From Prunella strophiata (Eukaryota > Chordata > Aves > Passeriformes > Prunellidae): a stretch of 64,000 nucleotides of DNA. Every line of letters begins with the position of its first letter. The first letter of the stretch is position 1. A model generated the notes under the pieces. It made no database searches, was not told the origin of the DNA, and saw only the letters and a list, made by a program, of their open reading frames with translations. Below, one piece after another: positions 35,701-46,500 of the stretch. A program made the translations under genes and the position numbers. Location of the stretch: contig JAZBQD010000014.1 of NCBI GenBank assembly GCA_036583965.1, positions 2,866,191 through 2,930,190 on the forward strand. The letters run 5' to 3'.

Positions 35701-38262
35701 AGCAAGCTGACACACTGGTGGAGGAGTTGTCCACACTAACAGTTATCCTTTCATAGTTGTAACTGGAAAACAACTGTGTGAAACACAACTGACACGTGAA
35801 GGACTTGGCTCTGCAGGAAGCCTGTCTGAGCCCTGTGTTCACAGGTGTTCATTCCTGTCTCACAGACACTAAGTGGAGGGGAGGCCCATTCCCAGTGCTT
35901 TGCTTAAAAAAAATGGGTATCTTCAGATCATTCCCAAATGAAGAGTCTAACCCCAATATTTTCCTGAGCTAAAGAGCAACAAGCCTGCTTCCAGAGATCA
36001 TTCTTTAGACTGCAGGACGAGGCAGAGTTCCTACACATCTGTGTTTTTCCATAATGGCAGCTCTTTCTTACCTTTGTGGCAGATGCAAGCATGCCAAATG
36101 ATTACAAAGGTATGACCTGCATCTGATAATTATGTGTTATAGCTTAAATGTGAACAGGGTATTCAGCTATTTCATTCTCCCCAAGTTGAGATCAAAATCT
36201 TCAGTATTTTAGAGAGATTATCATGAGTAGCCACCATGGAGAAAGAAACCTTTTCCATCAAGATTTAATTACAGTTCACTTAAATATAAAAAAGGGAACA
36301 CAGTTTAAAAATATACATATATATGTATATCTATTTATATATATATCCATCCCAGGTGAAAAATTCAACCCTCTTTATCCTTCATTATAAGTTCTGTAGA
36401 AATCTGAGGTTCCTCTCCTGTAGCAAGAGGTAAGCTTTCAGAGAGGAAATCAGAAAGCCAATATTTAAAAACCCACCCATTTTCCTGTAGGGATAGCTGG
36501 AAGGAATTACTACTGCCAAGCTTTTAACTCAGATGTATGCTTTAAAAAACACTTTGCATGATCAAGTTCCATCAGTGCATAGCATGAAAAGTCTCCATAT
36601 TTACCGTCCCATTAGGAACTGAGGCATCACTGACAAAAAAGCTCCTACAGACATGATGAGACACCCAACAGCAATTATTTTTGGCCTGTGAACCCTTGGT
36701 CCAAGGTAGCTCACCAGCACCATCACCATTAAGTTACCTGCATCAACAGGAGAGAGAGCAAGCATAAAAAAATAGATTTTTTGGGGTAGTGAAAGAGTAC
36801 TAAGAAGCACTTATCCACTTTTGGAGTGCACATACCTATCTCAAAGCTGCCATCAATGATGCCAACAATCGACGATGAGATTTCAAATCTCCTTTCAATT
36901 TGGCTGGACATGCTCTTCATGTAGCTTCCAGAAAATCCTTTGGCAAAAAAGGAAAAAGCTAGAGCTCCAAGAAATATCTGAAGAGAGAAAATAATTGAGT
37001 TTGCAAAGTAGCAATTTTTGCTCAGCTGGATGCCTGAGCAACCCACTCAAGAAACACAAAAATCATCTGCTTTGCTTTCCAATACTCTCTGAGGAGAATC
37101 TTCCTATTGGTATCATTAAAACAGATTTCACTTTCTTTTTCAGGGTGGCCTCCAAAACCTCTGCTACTTCAAAGAGAGGGAAAATTGACACTTATGGTAT
37201 GCACCTTCTAACTTTCTAGTACACATTGGTCCAGCTTTTCCTCAGGAAAAACTTGCAGCATAATGTTGCTTATTTCTGGCACTTATATCATGTACTCATA
37301 TCTCTTTCTCCTGTTCTAAAAAACATGAATAAAAAGATTTATCTGCAATTACCACTGTGACTATACCATGCCTCTAAATTAATTGTTACTAAAATATCAC
37401 CTCATTTTTTTTAACCTCTGAGCACATTTATTGACTTCTGTGTGCTTGGAATCCCAGCCATAGAATAAGAATGGTTTGGGTTGGAAGGAACCTTAAAGAT
37501 CATCCAGCCCCACCTCCTGCCATGGGCAGGGACACCTTCTACCAGACCAGGTAGTTCAGAGCCCCATCCAACCTGGCCCTGGACACTTCCAGGGATGGGA
37601 CATCCACAGATTCTGTGGGCAGCCTGTGCCAAGGCATCACCAGCCTCACAGGGAAGAATTTTCTTCCTAATATCCCATCTAAACCTGCTCTCTGTCAGTT
37701 TGAAGCCATTCCCCCTTGTCCTGTCTCTCCAGGCCCTTGTCAATATTCTCTCTCCATCTTTCTTGTTGTCTCCTTCAGGTACTGGAAGGCCACCAGGAGG
37801 TCACCCCTGAGCCTTCCCTTCTCCAGCCCCAGTTCTCCCAGCCTTTCCTCACAGCAGAGCTGCTCCATCCCTCTGTGTCCCTCCTCTGGCTGGCTCCAGC
37901 AGCTCCATGTCCTTCCTGTGCTGGGACCCCAGAGCTGGAGGCAGCCCTGCAGGTGGAGTTTCAGCAGAGCGGGGCAGAATCCCCTCCCTCCCCTGCTGCC
38001 CAAATCCCTTCCATCCCCCTGTGGATGCAGCCCAGGTCACTTTTCCCAACACATAGAATATTAAACAGTGCCATACACAGCTAACTGAATTTTGACTTCA
38101 AATGGCATTTCAGTGCTCCAGAGAAAATATGTGCTGAGGGTTCTTCCATACCTTTAGCTTTGAGCAATTATGGCACACACTCTTGGCAGGAGCTGCACTG
38201 TCATTGCTGTCCTGGAACAGTGATTTTTCTTTAAGCTGGCCAGCAGTGATTGGTCTGTCCAT
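20471..38262 (-). CDS. Complete SLCO1 (1B-type?) organic anion transporter gene, 14 coding exons
   Basis: Fourteen exons join into 2112 nt, 703 residues plus stop, close to mammalian OATP1 lengths (670-712). The protein is a 12-TM plasma-membrane carrier for amphipathic organic anions. Order: short cytoplasmic N-terminus (MDRPITAGQ), TM1-2 with [14 protein letters not shown] motif, glycosylated loop, [20 protein letters not shown] signature [12 protein letters not shown], Kazal-like loop ([12 protein letters not shown]), TM12, and tail [18 protein letters not shown]. The tail resembles 1B1/1B3, while GSYMKSM and CSKLK resemble 1A2 and the c8 segment resembles 1C1. Lying between a 1C1-like and a 1A2-like gene, it is probably the 1B-type member, but subfamily is uncertain. 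In chicken, SLCO1B3 of this cluster underlies blue eggshell when activated by a retroviral insertion. All motifs are intact; no frameshift. Confidence 0.9.
21391..21959 (-). mobile_element. Solo LTR of an endogenous retrovirus in the last intron (ERVL-like)
   Basis: On the - strand it opens TGTTGGAACCC and closes GAACA, with a TATAAAAA box at 21550-21557 and AATAAA at 21451-21456, about 100 nt apart, the usual U3-R order. The wording resembles passerine ERVL-type LTRs seen in many copies. No internal retroviral genes flank it, so it is a solo LTR or fragment. No convincing target-site duplication, so the ends are approximate. Same orientation as the host gene. Confidence 0.65.
22026..22143 (-). 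CDS. Middle SLCO1 exon c13 (TM11 and loop 6)
   Basis: 118 nt. Encodes [20 protein letters not shown] and [15 protein letters not shown]. Acceptor TTTGCAG, donor AG|GTAATC. Confidence 0.92.
23356..23420 (-). CDS. Middle SLCO1 exon c12 (65-nt exon)
   Basis: 65 nt. Encodes [20 protein letters not shown]. Acceptor TTCCCAG, donor G|GTAAGG. Found by homology; too short to appear as an open frame. Confidence 0.9.
24735..24916 (-). CDS. Middle SLCO1 exon c11 (end of loop 5, TM10)
   Basis: 182 nt, one codon shorter than both paralogues. Encodes [20 protein letters not shown] (sequons NCS and NSS), [10 protein letters not shown] and TM10 ending [11 protein letters not shown]. Acceptor TTTCAG, donor AG|GTGAAA. 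Confidence 0.92.
25686..25851 (-). CDS. Middle SLCO1 exon c10 (Kazal-like loop)
   Basis: 166 nt. Encodes [20 protein letters not shown], then [20 protein letters not shown]. Cys spacing matches the other two genes. Acceptor CCTGCAG, donor ATG|GTAAGT. Confidence 0.92.
25902..25954. repeat. (AT)n microsatellite
   Basis: About 26 perfect AT units, 50 nt upstream (gene sense) of exon c10. Confidence 0.92.
26755..28800. repeat. ~450-bp tandem repeat (about 4.5 copies) in intron 9
   Basis: The marker GAGTCCTAAATTTCCCAC recurs at about 26771, 27236, 27701, 28105 and 28555, giving periods of 465, 465, 404 and 450 nt. Each unit has a unique half (AAAGCTTTGAAAGAGAA, AGCAGTTTGCCAGAATAT, TTTAGGCATGACTTCAGACT) and an AAACAAAAC-rich half whose length varies and explains the shorter period. 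Copies are highly similar, so the expansion looks recent. Its right edge lies about 90 nt inside the intron from exon c9. Confidence 0.92.
28893..29088 (-). CDS. Middle SLCO1 exon c9 (TM8-TM9)
   Basis: 196 nt. Encodes [37 protein letters not shown] and [10 protein letters not shown]. Acceptor TTTGCAG. The donor in the position fixed by homology is GG|GTTTGT, a poor match to GTRAGT, whereas the paralogues have GTGAGT and GTATGT. Confidence 0.87.
29089..31700. other. Introns 7 and 8 of the middle SLCO1 gene
   Basis: Introns 29089-30452 and 30618-31700; no recognised element other than short A runs. Confidence 0.55.
30453..30617 (-). CDS. Middle SLCO1 exon c8 (TM7)
   Basis: 165 nt. Encodes [20 protein letters not shown], then [20 protein letters not shown]. 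Acceptor ATTGCAG, donor G|GTAGGT. Confidence 0.92.
31701..31937 (-). CDS. Middle SLCO1 exon c7 (OATP signature)
   Basis: 237 nt. Carries [13 protein letters not shown] and [17 protein letters not shown], then a variable cytoplasmic loop. The donor is AAAG|GTGAAA, an ordinary GT, unlike the GC used at this position in the two flanking genes. Confidence 0.92.
32103..32268 (-). mobile_element. CR1 LINE 3' fragment in intron 6
   Basis: On the + strand it begins AATCATAGAATCATACAATAG and continues with TTGGAAGGGATCTTTAAGAT, GGGCAGGGACACCTTCC and GCCTTGGACACTTCC, the reverse complement of a CR1 tail. It is sense to the host gene. Confidence 0.82.
32714..32749. repeat. Poly(A) tract, 36 nt
   Basis: A36 in intron 6 of the middle SLCO1 gene, so poly(U) in its pre-mRNA. 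About 200 nt downstream (gene sense) of exon c6. Confidence 0.9.
32951..33049 (-). CDS. Middle SLCO1 exon c6 (TM5, GC-rich)
   Basis: 99 nt. Encodes [20 protein letters not shown] and [12 protein letters not shown]. By hand count about 65% G+C with six or seven CpGs clustered at its 3' end, clearly higher than neighbouring exons. Acceptor CCTGCAG, donor G|GTGAGG. Confidence 0.92.
35273..35419 (-). CDS. Middle SLCO1 exon c5 (TM4)
   Basis: 147 nt. Encodes [39 protein letters not shown] and KEENSAFYI. Acceptor CCTGCAG, donor G|GTAATG. Confidence 0.93.
   Translation of the reverse strand, partial: DVRKQQIPICGSLCWWGTFYVELGKHQLCLWEFHILMIFLKKKTLHFT
35635..35762 (-). CDS. Middle SLCO1 exon c4 (extracellular loop)
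   Basis: 128 nt. Encodes [20 protein letters not shown] and a Ser/Thr/Pro-rich stretch; sequon NSS. Acceptor TTTCCAG, donor G|GTAAGA. Poorly conserved between paralogues, as expected for this loop. Confidence 0.85.
36605..36737 (-). CDS. Middle SLCO1 exon c3 (TM2-TM3)
   Basis: 133 nt. Encodes [20 protein letters not shown] then [24 protein letters not shown] and the G-x-F-L-x-x-(M/L)PHF-like end are family features. Donor CG|GTAAAT, phase 2. Confidence 0.92.
36836..36977 (-). CDS. Middle SLCO1 exon c2 (TM1)
   Basis: 142 nt. Encodes [36 protein letters not shown] and IDGSFEI, the family N-terminal block. Acceptor TCTTCAG, donor G|GTATGT. Confidence 0.92.
37449..38050 (-). mobile_element. CR1 LINE 3' fragment, ~600 bp, in intron 1
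   Basis: Antisense on the + strand: CATAGAATAAGAATGGTTTG, GGAACCTTAAAGATCATCCA, TGCCAAGGCATCACC, GAATTTTCTTCCTAATATCC and CTTCTCCAGCCCCAGTTCTC are typical CR1 3'-region phrases. It is the longest CR1 piece in the window and sits between start exon c1 and exon c2. Confidence 0.88.
38152..38262 (-). CDS. Middle SLCO1 exon c1 (start codon)
   Basis: 37 codons from ATG (38260-38262) to donor [29 protein letters not shown], then [17 protein letters not shown]. The start has A at -3 and G at +4. It ends with LK exactly where human OATP1 first coding exons end, in phase 0 joining IFLGALAF. About 18 nt of 5' UTR (to 38280) precede it after an acceptor-like ATTTCAG, implying an upstream non-coding exon. 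Confidence 0.85.
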
Positions 38263-40447
38263 GGTTTTCCTTCTCCAGGTCTGAAATGTATCTTCCTGTT
38301 TGAAAAATATTGCTATGTTTAGCTATTATTGGCATGAGAACTGCATGTTCCAATGTTTTTCAGACATAGTGGTGAGACATTACCTGAGATTTCTGCACAT
38401 TGACATCTTTTCTCATCTTTTCTCATCTTTGAACACTCCTTAAAGAGTGCCCAAAGTAACTACTTAAGGACTGGTGCACCTGATTTGTGACATCTGCTTT
38501 CTGAAAGGCTCCAGGACTTGCTTGGACAGATGGAAAAGTTATACATAACTCACTGAAGATTTTTAGAAATCTTTGTGGAAAAGGAAAGTCCCCAGGCAGC
38601 TGGAGGCTGGGACAGTTTGTCAGAAAACCATCTCCACCAGACTTGGGCCAATTCTTTCTGAGATAACCATTTTTGATCACTGCTCCAGACTAAATGGACC
38701 TCTGGTGTGATCCAGTAGGTTTCTGCTATTATATTTCTGGGGATTTTCATAGTGAGCACTACCATTCTGTCAGCATTTGAATGAGTAACATTATTCATTG
38801 GGTAAATCTTTGTAGAATCAGACCACAAATGAGGACAGAGGAGAAAACAGGGTGAGCAGTGTGGTAGGTAAAGATGTATTAGAGGGGAAATAGAGCACTG
38901 ATTAAAAAAAACAAATAATGACTATCTGTAAGCCCAAAAGCCTTCACAAGTTCCTGCAGGCCAGATGATAAACTTAGATCTTTTAATAAGACTGATAAAG
39001 TTTTAAGTTTAAAAGTTGGCTCTGATTCAAGGAATCATCTTAGCTATGTTGGCTAAGATGTAGATTAAGCTGATCAGGGGAAAGCAGCTAAGACTGAGAC
39101 ATCTGGAATGATAATAGCAAAAAATAAAAAAAAAAAAAAATGAATCCAAGGTTTTCTGTTGGAAAACTGGTGCAATAGTACCAAAGTCAACCAGTTAGCT
39201 CCTATATATACATTTGCACATATATTAAAGGACTATAGAGGAATATATATCAAGAAATTGGCCTGTAATCCCCAAGACACTGGAATATTAAGCATACCAT
39301 GCTGTTCCAGTCACATGGGAACTTTGCAGGTTTCCCCCTGAGGCCAACTGACCCATGAGTGGAGCCCACCTAAGTGTTGTGGGAGATTTTTGACACTGAG
39401 GTTGTGGGGATGTGACAGAGTCCCAGGATAACCCACAGACATCACCAGGTTCCTCTGAGGGGTTCAGCTCTCCCAAGAAAGATGCCCTGGATTCCCTGGG
39501 AAATGCCCACCTATGCCAGAAAGGACAACATGCTTAGAAACCCAACCGTCCCCCAGAAGTCACTCCTAACCACTAAAAATAGGCACTAGTGTCTCATAAA
39601 GAGATAGAAAGCCTCATAAGGGACTCTAACTTGATTTTTGTAACTTTTAGTTCCAAATCCTACTCCAGTAGGAGGGGACTGTGAAAAGCAAACATGTATA
39701 TTTCAGACAAAGCCACATATGACATTTCTAAAGGGACCTAACCTTCCTTAGACCATCTTCAGCAGCTTCTAAATCAAAAAAAAGCATTTTAAAAGTAAGC
39801 TATATATAATTAAAGTATGGTGAAGTCAGACTTACCCCAGTCTTTATAGGATAGGAGCTGAAAGACAAGAGTTCTCTAAAGCAAATACATTCTTTATTGA
39901 TTTGTATTTTGCTGATGATTAACTTTGTGAAACGTCTGACTCTGGTAAATAAATAGTATCTAAAGCAGTGACATTTCAATATATCAATATATCAAATTTT
40001 AAATAAAAAATTTTATTTATTATGCCAAACTAATAATCCACCTGAAACTCACAGAAAATGTTAAATTGTAGTAAATGCTTCTCTTGCACCTAATCGAGCA
40101 ATCACATTTTCCATAACCATTCTGAGAGAATCTGAACTTTGGCAAAGCAGTGAATCATTGACACCAGTGGCATTTAAAATGAAGCAAGAACAATGATAAA
40201 ATATTTAATTTATGAATTAGGGGTAACGGGTAGTTCTTCTGTGGAGGGATAAAATACTCTGCTCCCGACGGGAGCGACAGCACTTATCCTTAAAAAAAAA
40301 TTGAATTTGCAGAATTGCTCTTTACATAAAGCCTTCCAAGTTTAGTGACAGAAAGGCTGCCCTGGGAGCTGACAACTGAGCAAACAGACGGGGTAGCTAC
40401 CAAATGGAAGGGAGCAGGGAGGAGGGAGGGACAGAGAGAGCACTTAC

Positions 40448-40575
40448 TTTGTGTCACAGCGGTGCCAGGCTGTTTCTCCGCCGTGCCCCAGGGCTGCAGG
40501 CTCGGCGCCAGCGCAGCGTCACAGCCACAGCCTTGCCTGCTCCCACGAGTGCAGCACCTCACCACATGGTTCTTA
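40448..40575 (-). promoter_or_regulatory. Candidate 5' non-coding exon/promoter of middle SLCO1 gene
   Basis: On the - strand a good donor, ACAAA|GTAAGT, ends a G+C-rich, CpG-bearing stretch (CTCGGCGCCAGCGCAGCGTC on the + strand). It lies 2.2 kb upstream of the start exon, whose acceptor implies at least one upstream non-coding exon. No TATA box was identified. Inference only. Confidence 0.3.
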
Positions 40576-43500
40576 AACCTTGGATTTCCTTCTTATGGTG
40601 ATTGCAAAACTTTCCCACAGGCGGTGGTGCGGGAGCTGTGCAGAGGAAGGCAGGTCTGGTGCTGTCACTGCTTTGGCAGCCTACCTGCCGACAGTGCCAG
40701 CCTCTCCTGGGTGGAACAACTTGTTTTCTTCACTCTTGCTTTTCTTTTTTTTTTCTGATGTCTAAACACTGGAGCTGCATTAAGCACTCTCTCAAGGGGA
40801 ACTCCCTGCCATCCACCCCAACAGCCATGGAGTGGTGCAGCTCAGGCACAAGAGCCCTGGGAGTGCAGGCTCAGCTTTCCCAAGCACCTGGAGCCTCCTA
40901 GCTTTCACTCCTTGGTGCCTTGGAGGAGGCTCACAGAGACACCAAGGGGTGGCTGAGCTCCTGGAAGGGCATGAACAGCTCATGGACATCTGCCAGTTTG
41001 GGGTATGAGCCCTCTGTGTCACAACCCCAGTGCAGAGGTTTGCATGCAGAGCCTTGATTATCTTCTTTTGTGTAAAAATACATTAAGGGATTTGCTAAAG
41101 ACTAAATAAACTCAATTATTTATTAGTTATGGAATTATGGAATCATAACATTTAGTCACAACTAAAAAACATTATGAAAGCTAAAAAAAATTATAAACTT
41201 GCTAAGTACATAAATATGCAAGCTCTCTCTCATTGCCCCCTGAAGCTTGCAGGTTAACTGCAGTCTAGTCATTTTATCTGCCATATTTGTACTTGTTATT
41301 GGATTTTGCTTCATAGAATTTTACACATTTTACTGTGATCATTATATATTTATTGATTTATTACGGGTCTTAATTTAAAGTTTCATTTTTTCTGTTTTAC
41401 CAGCACAACTATATGCTCTCTATATTTGCTCTCAGTGAGCAAATGAAAACACAGCTTATTTCTACCATTTCATAAGAATATTTGCAACAGAACAAAGTGT
41501 TATTTTCTATGATCATTTTTTTGCAGTGTTCCTGCATTACTATTTAAATGCTGACTTCTTTTTTAATTAATTTCTTTTTAATGCAAGGGAACAATGTACA
41601 CATTGAAACTCACTTTCTCTTAAAAGAGTTCAGAACATGGGAAATCCATCAAACCTATTCTTCAGATAAATTGATTCTCATTTGCATACTTTTAGCTCAG
41701 GTGAAGAACATTTCTCTTTGCCTACTTCTTAATGCCTTAATCATTTTAATTTTTTTTTTTAATGTTTGAAAAGCTTAGATTCATTTACCAGAATATCATT
41801 AGAATGAAGCAGATTTTGCATCATTTGACAACGTCAAACTTACACATACTGCAAGCTGCATTTGGACTGCTTTTAACTATTCCAGTGTTGCAAAGCTTGC
41901 AGGGAAAAAAAAAAAAAAAAGGTATTAATATTAGCAATGGGTTCCCTATTGATTCTTGTCAGTCTGCAACCAGGTGGAAAAAGTGAAGTCTGTTGGAAAG
42001 GCCCCTGCAAGCCCATTGTCTGTCAGGAGAGCAGGCTCCTAAACACAGCTCCCAAGATGAGCCACCCACAAGAAGTGTGTTTTAAAGTTGAATACACAGA
42101 GGTTTGTCTATAGGGGCATGACACTGCTTGTGATCCCTGCATACAAATGGAAATATTCACTCACATGGCAGCACCACATGGATTCAGTGCAGACACATCC
42201 AGATGAGCCACTCAGTCAGGTTCACCTGACAGTCACAGGAGGAAAAAGAGGTATTTCCAAAGGCATGGGTCCCTTGAACTATTCTAGATACTTACTTCAG
42301 GTAGGAGATGGGATGAGCTCCAGATATGGATGGGAAAGGCCAAGATCAGCTTTTGGCAACAGAAGGTCAGGAGAGATGAATCCCACCGTAAAAGACTTCA
42401 CAAAAACAGTCCTCTGCAGCTTTTGCAACCTGAGCTCCAGTGCCTGTGGCAGCATTTGCCATCATGCCTTGTCCAAATCACTTGTGATAGTGCAGCTGCT
42501 GGCAGGTGAGGAGCTTCCTTCCTGCAGGAAGGGCAGTCCTGGAGGGGCAAGGCACATCTGCAGATCCTGGCCAGCCCTGGGAGTGAGATGGAGGAGCGCA
42601 GCACCAGCAGCACACGCCACAGCCAACAATAAAAAAAAAAAAAAATAGGAAAAAGAAAAGGATATCTGAACATGCCACACCGTGGGCTGTTGTGTCAGCC
42701 ACCAGCCTGACAAGTGGCTGTACTGGGAACCTGTTCTGCAAGGCCCATGGTAGCACAGAAACTCAAAAACAGGAGAGCAGGTTAGCAACGAGGAAGTGTT
42801 GCTGCTTCCAGCGTGAGCAGGGCTGGCTGTGACAGGCTGTGTGCCCAGGGGTGGCTGCAAGAGCCCCCTGCAAGCAGCCCCAGGAGCTGCCTCCTCCCAG
42901 CCTGGCTGTGCAGCACCAGCTTCCACCTTCCCAAAGCAGGAGGTGGTGTCCCTGGTGGGATGTGCCTGGCTGGACCCGCGTGTGGTGAACCGCATCTAAA
43001 AGGGTGCGAGATGCTCTGTGCCTGGGGACACGTGAGGACACCCAGAGAGAGAGTGCTCAGCCATCTCCTTCCTCCAAGAGGTTACTTTGTGTGGCATCAC
43101 TTCAGAAACTGCAGAATTTTTAGCCCTGGCCCCCTGCCATGCTGAGGTGAAGCAGATGGCAGCTTCCACTCTGGAGCTGCCTCTTGTTCAGCACTGGAGA
43201 AAGCTCTGCACGAGGGGACCCACTTGTCACTGCTTTAGCTGAGCTTGGTTGCACTGATGGAGATTTCCTGCCAAACACAGCCCCAGCCTGGAGCAGCACA
43301 ACCCCCAGTGCCAAGCTCACAGTACCATGTGTGCTGATGGGGCTGCAAGGGAGCTCAGGGAGCTCAGTCTGCAAGTCACACCACAAGTTCTGAGTCACAG
43401 AGGGAGGAGGAACATGAATTCTGACAGATTGTACCCTACTCCTGCTGAAACATTGAAGGACAACACGTGCAAAAAGAGGGGATAAAAACAGTTAATCCTG

Positions 43501-46500
43501 TGCTTCAATACAAAAAGGGTTCTTGGAGGTATGATTTGTACATGAGTTGTTCTGTCTGTTTCCTGACACCAATTTTTTGCCTCTGGAAAAGCTCATGGAG
43601 GATTTGGGGCTGCTAAGCCAAGCAATCATTTGATCTTATTTTACTAATTCCAGCCTCTTTAGAAAGAAAAGTTTCTTTTCCCAAAGAAAACTCACAAAAG
43701 ACAAAGATACAAGTGGCAAAAATAATTTCAAAGTGCTCTTCTATGAGGATTTTCTCCTGTAAAACCCAATTTGGCAACTTTTCACAGGCATCCTGCAAAA
43801 CTGATGCCATCTAACTCTGCAGTAAGGGAATTTTCTCCCCAAGGATGGGACCCTACTGAGTAGTCTTGTGTAAAAACCTCCAGCAATAATAGCAGTAGAT
43901 GAGAAGTGTTATGATCTCCTCAAATTGTTAAGACAGGTACCACATGTATGCTTATATAGGAAACAATGCTATTGACCTTGGAGAAGTAGACATTAAAAAT
44001 TATTCCAGCCCATAACATTTCTTAGCAAGTTGTGCCTTTGCATTTAGATATAATTTGTGCTTGAATTAATTGAGCTTCTGAAAAAGAAAAGGATATCTGA
44101 AAAAAATAATGTTTTTTTGTCAGAATTGATGTAAGACTTCCAATCTGAATCTCCAGCACATGCTGGAACAATGCCTCAACCTGAATAAAGGAATTATTGT
44201 TTAGGTTGTTTAGATTTAGACCCTAGTCTTACAAATAAAACATCACAAGATTTGCACACCCCAACAGTGCAAGGAGTGCACTTTCAATCTCATCTCCCCC
44301 TGGATGGTAATCTAAGAGCACAGAAGAAATTCCCTGGATTCCAGTAAATTTGACCAAATCCATAGGAAGAACTCTTGTGAGAGTTATGATGGGCCTACAC
44401 AGCTGTGGTTTATCAATGTGGTGGATGCTGAAGTGTTAGCCAGCTCTTGAATTCAAAAGCACAATGACAACTTAAATAATTAAATTAAATAATTCGCAAA
44501 AAGTTTTCATCATGTCCTTGGTGGGAAACATAGAGGGAACATCTCAACACCAATTTGTTTGTATATTTGGATATTATAAACTTACCTTTGCTTTTTTTTT
44601 AAACATGAAGAAATTTTAAAGTACTTTTATATGCAAGATTTATATTCCTTATGCAACCTAGAGGTGTTTTTCTACTAAATGGTGTTTCTAAAGTCATTAA
44701 AGAAAACTTAAAACTTTGTGCTTTCACTTAAAAAGAGGTGGATGTGGGAAGCTTCAAGGAAAACATTTCTTAAATTATTCTCAGATCAGTACTTCCCTTT
44801 GCAGTTCCAAAGAAGGCTGCTTTTCTTACAGTCACTTTTTGAAAAAAAAAGAGTTTTGTTTTTAGATAAAACTATGCATTAAGAATTTTTTAAGCATTAG
44901 TTTCAGTAATTGGTTTTGAGCAAGCTGGGTTTTTACATGAGAACTATCTAAAGCAAACATATTGTGAACTATCATTAACATTGCTGAGCAGCATAAACTT
45001 GGGCAAACATCCCATGAGAATTTCTTTCTGCTGCTGAGGAATGTAAGCAGATCACCCTCTGTGATCTGGAAGAAAAGTCAGAGGTACCATGGATACAGCT
45101 AGAGCTCTAATCACTGCTTTGGTGTCCCACTCCAGGAGCAGCATGGCTCTTTTTCACTCATGTTTCTTTGTTACAGAAGCTCTGTAAAGCAAAAGCAGGA
45201 GTCCCTGAGACAAGTTTCTGACACTCAGCTACACAGGAGCACTGGCAACCCAATTTGCTAAAAATAATTCTTTCCTTTTTGTTTTGTTACCTGTCCCAAA
45301 CTATTGAAAAATCTCAAAGCTAAAAAATCAAAATATTAAAACAATATACATTAAGACATCATTGAAGGAAGCAAAACAAAATGCCACCAAGCAGCAGTTT
45401 TCAGAGCAATAGGATGCTGAGCATGACACAAATTTCATGCATTCTTGAGACAAATCATAATGCACCTAGTACACATAGGGAAGGTACAGCCTTACTTTAG
45501 GGAGATTGACACTAGTAATACCTGAAGAATGTAAAAAATACCAAAGAGAAAAAATTAATGTTAAATTGGATGAGAAACTCTGTCTTAAAATATTTTTAAA
45601 TGAACACAACAGCGTGCCTGTGACACACTGGGAAGGGTTCCAAGACAGCAAAATTAACAGAGTATAAAACAATCTCCAGAGAAGTAATAGAAGTCATGCC
45701 ACCTATATTTTTAGGTTTGACTTGGCAAACATCAATAAATATGTGCCAAGAAATAATCTTTTACTGATGGTAAGGAATGTAATTTATTTACTGTACTCAA
45801 TTTATAAAGTCAAAAGTGTTAAACCACCTCAGTCAGGACTAGAATTAGAGGCCTGGGACATTGAAGTGCTCCCATCTGTTCATTACCTGCATTCTCCAGC
45901 AGGAACATTTTATAAAGGGACTTTATAAAGGGATTTTTGAGTCCCCTTTGGCAGTCCCTGAGCTGCCATTTGCAGCTCTCAGTGCAGCTGCTGTACCTGA
46001 GGCAGATGCACCAGATGCTTTTTCTCCTGCTGTAGTGTCAGTGCCAGGGGTGTCAGCCACAGCACCCTCTGCTCATTGCCCTCCCTTTCCACTGACCACA
46101 GGCACCAACTTTTATCCCAGAGAATTTCCTGCCAGCTTCTTGGTACCTCCTCTCCTACCTGTTTACTTTGGTTTTTTGCACTAAAGGCATATTCAGACTA
46201 ACCTCAAGCTTGGTACTCTCTCCTTCTGTCTCTTTATTTAAAACTATTATTGTGACTTTGTAATAAAAAGCATGCAAATGAGCACTGACAGCTCAGCTGT
46301 CATTTAGGGCACTCAGGCCTTTGAATTTCACAGAGTAATTCCCCATCAGTGATCTCTGCACCTGGAAGACTGAACTGCAGCCCTGTCTTGGCTCCTGTGA
46401 GAAATTCAGATATCAGGAAAGGGGAGAGGGGGGAAGGTACCAATTACACCACCCACACTGAAAGATGGCAATGGCTCACCCTCAGAAGCAGCAAGGCTTC

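Larger units (their letters stand above)
33050..36604. other. Introns 3-5 of the middle SLCO1 gene
   Basis: Introns 33050-35272 and 35763-36604 (plus the short 35420-35634). No mobile element recognised; an ATATAT-rich run lies near 36310-36345. Confidence 0.55.

Noticed and set aside
37411..38084. Several 85-150-codon frames on both strands
   Set aside because: All lie in an antisense CR1 fragment within intron 1 of the middle SLCO1 gene.
45861..46184. 107-codon Ala/Pro-rich + strand frame
   Set aside because: No splice context, no family resemblance and compositional bias only; treated as chance.
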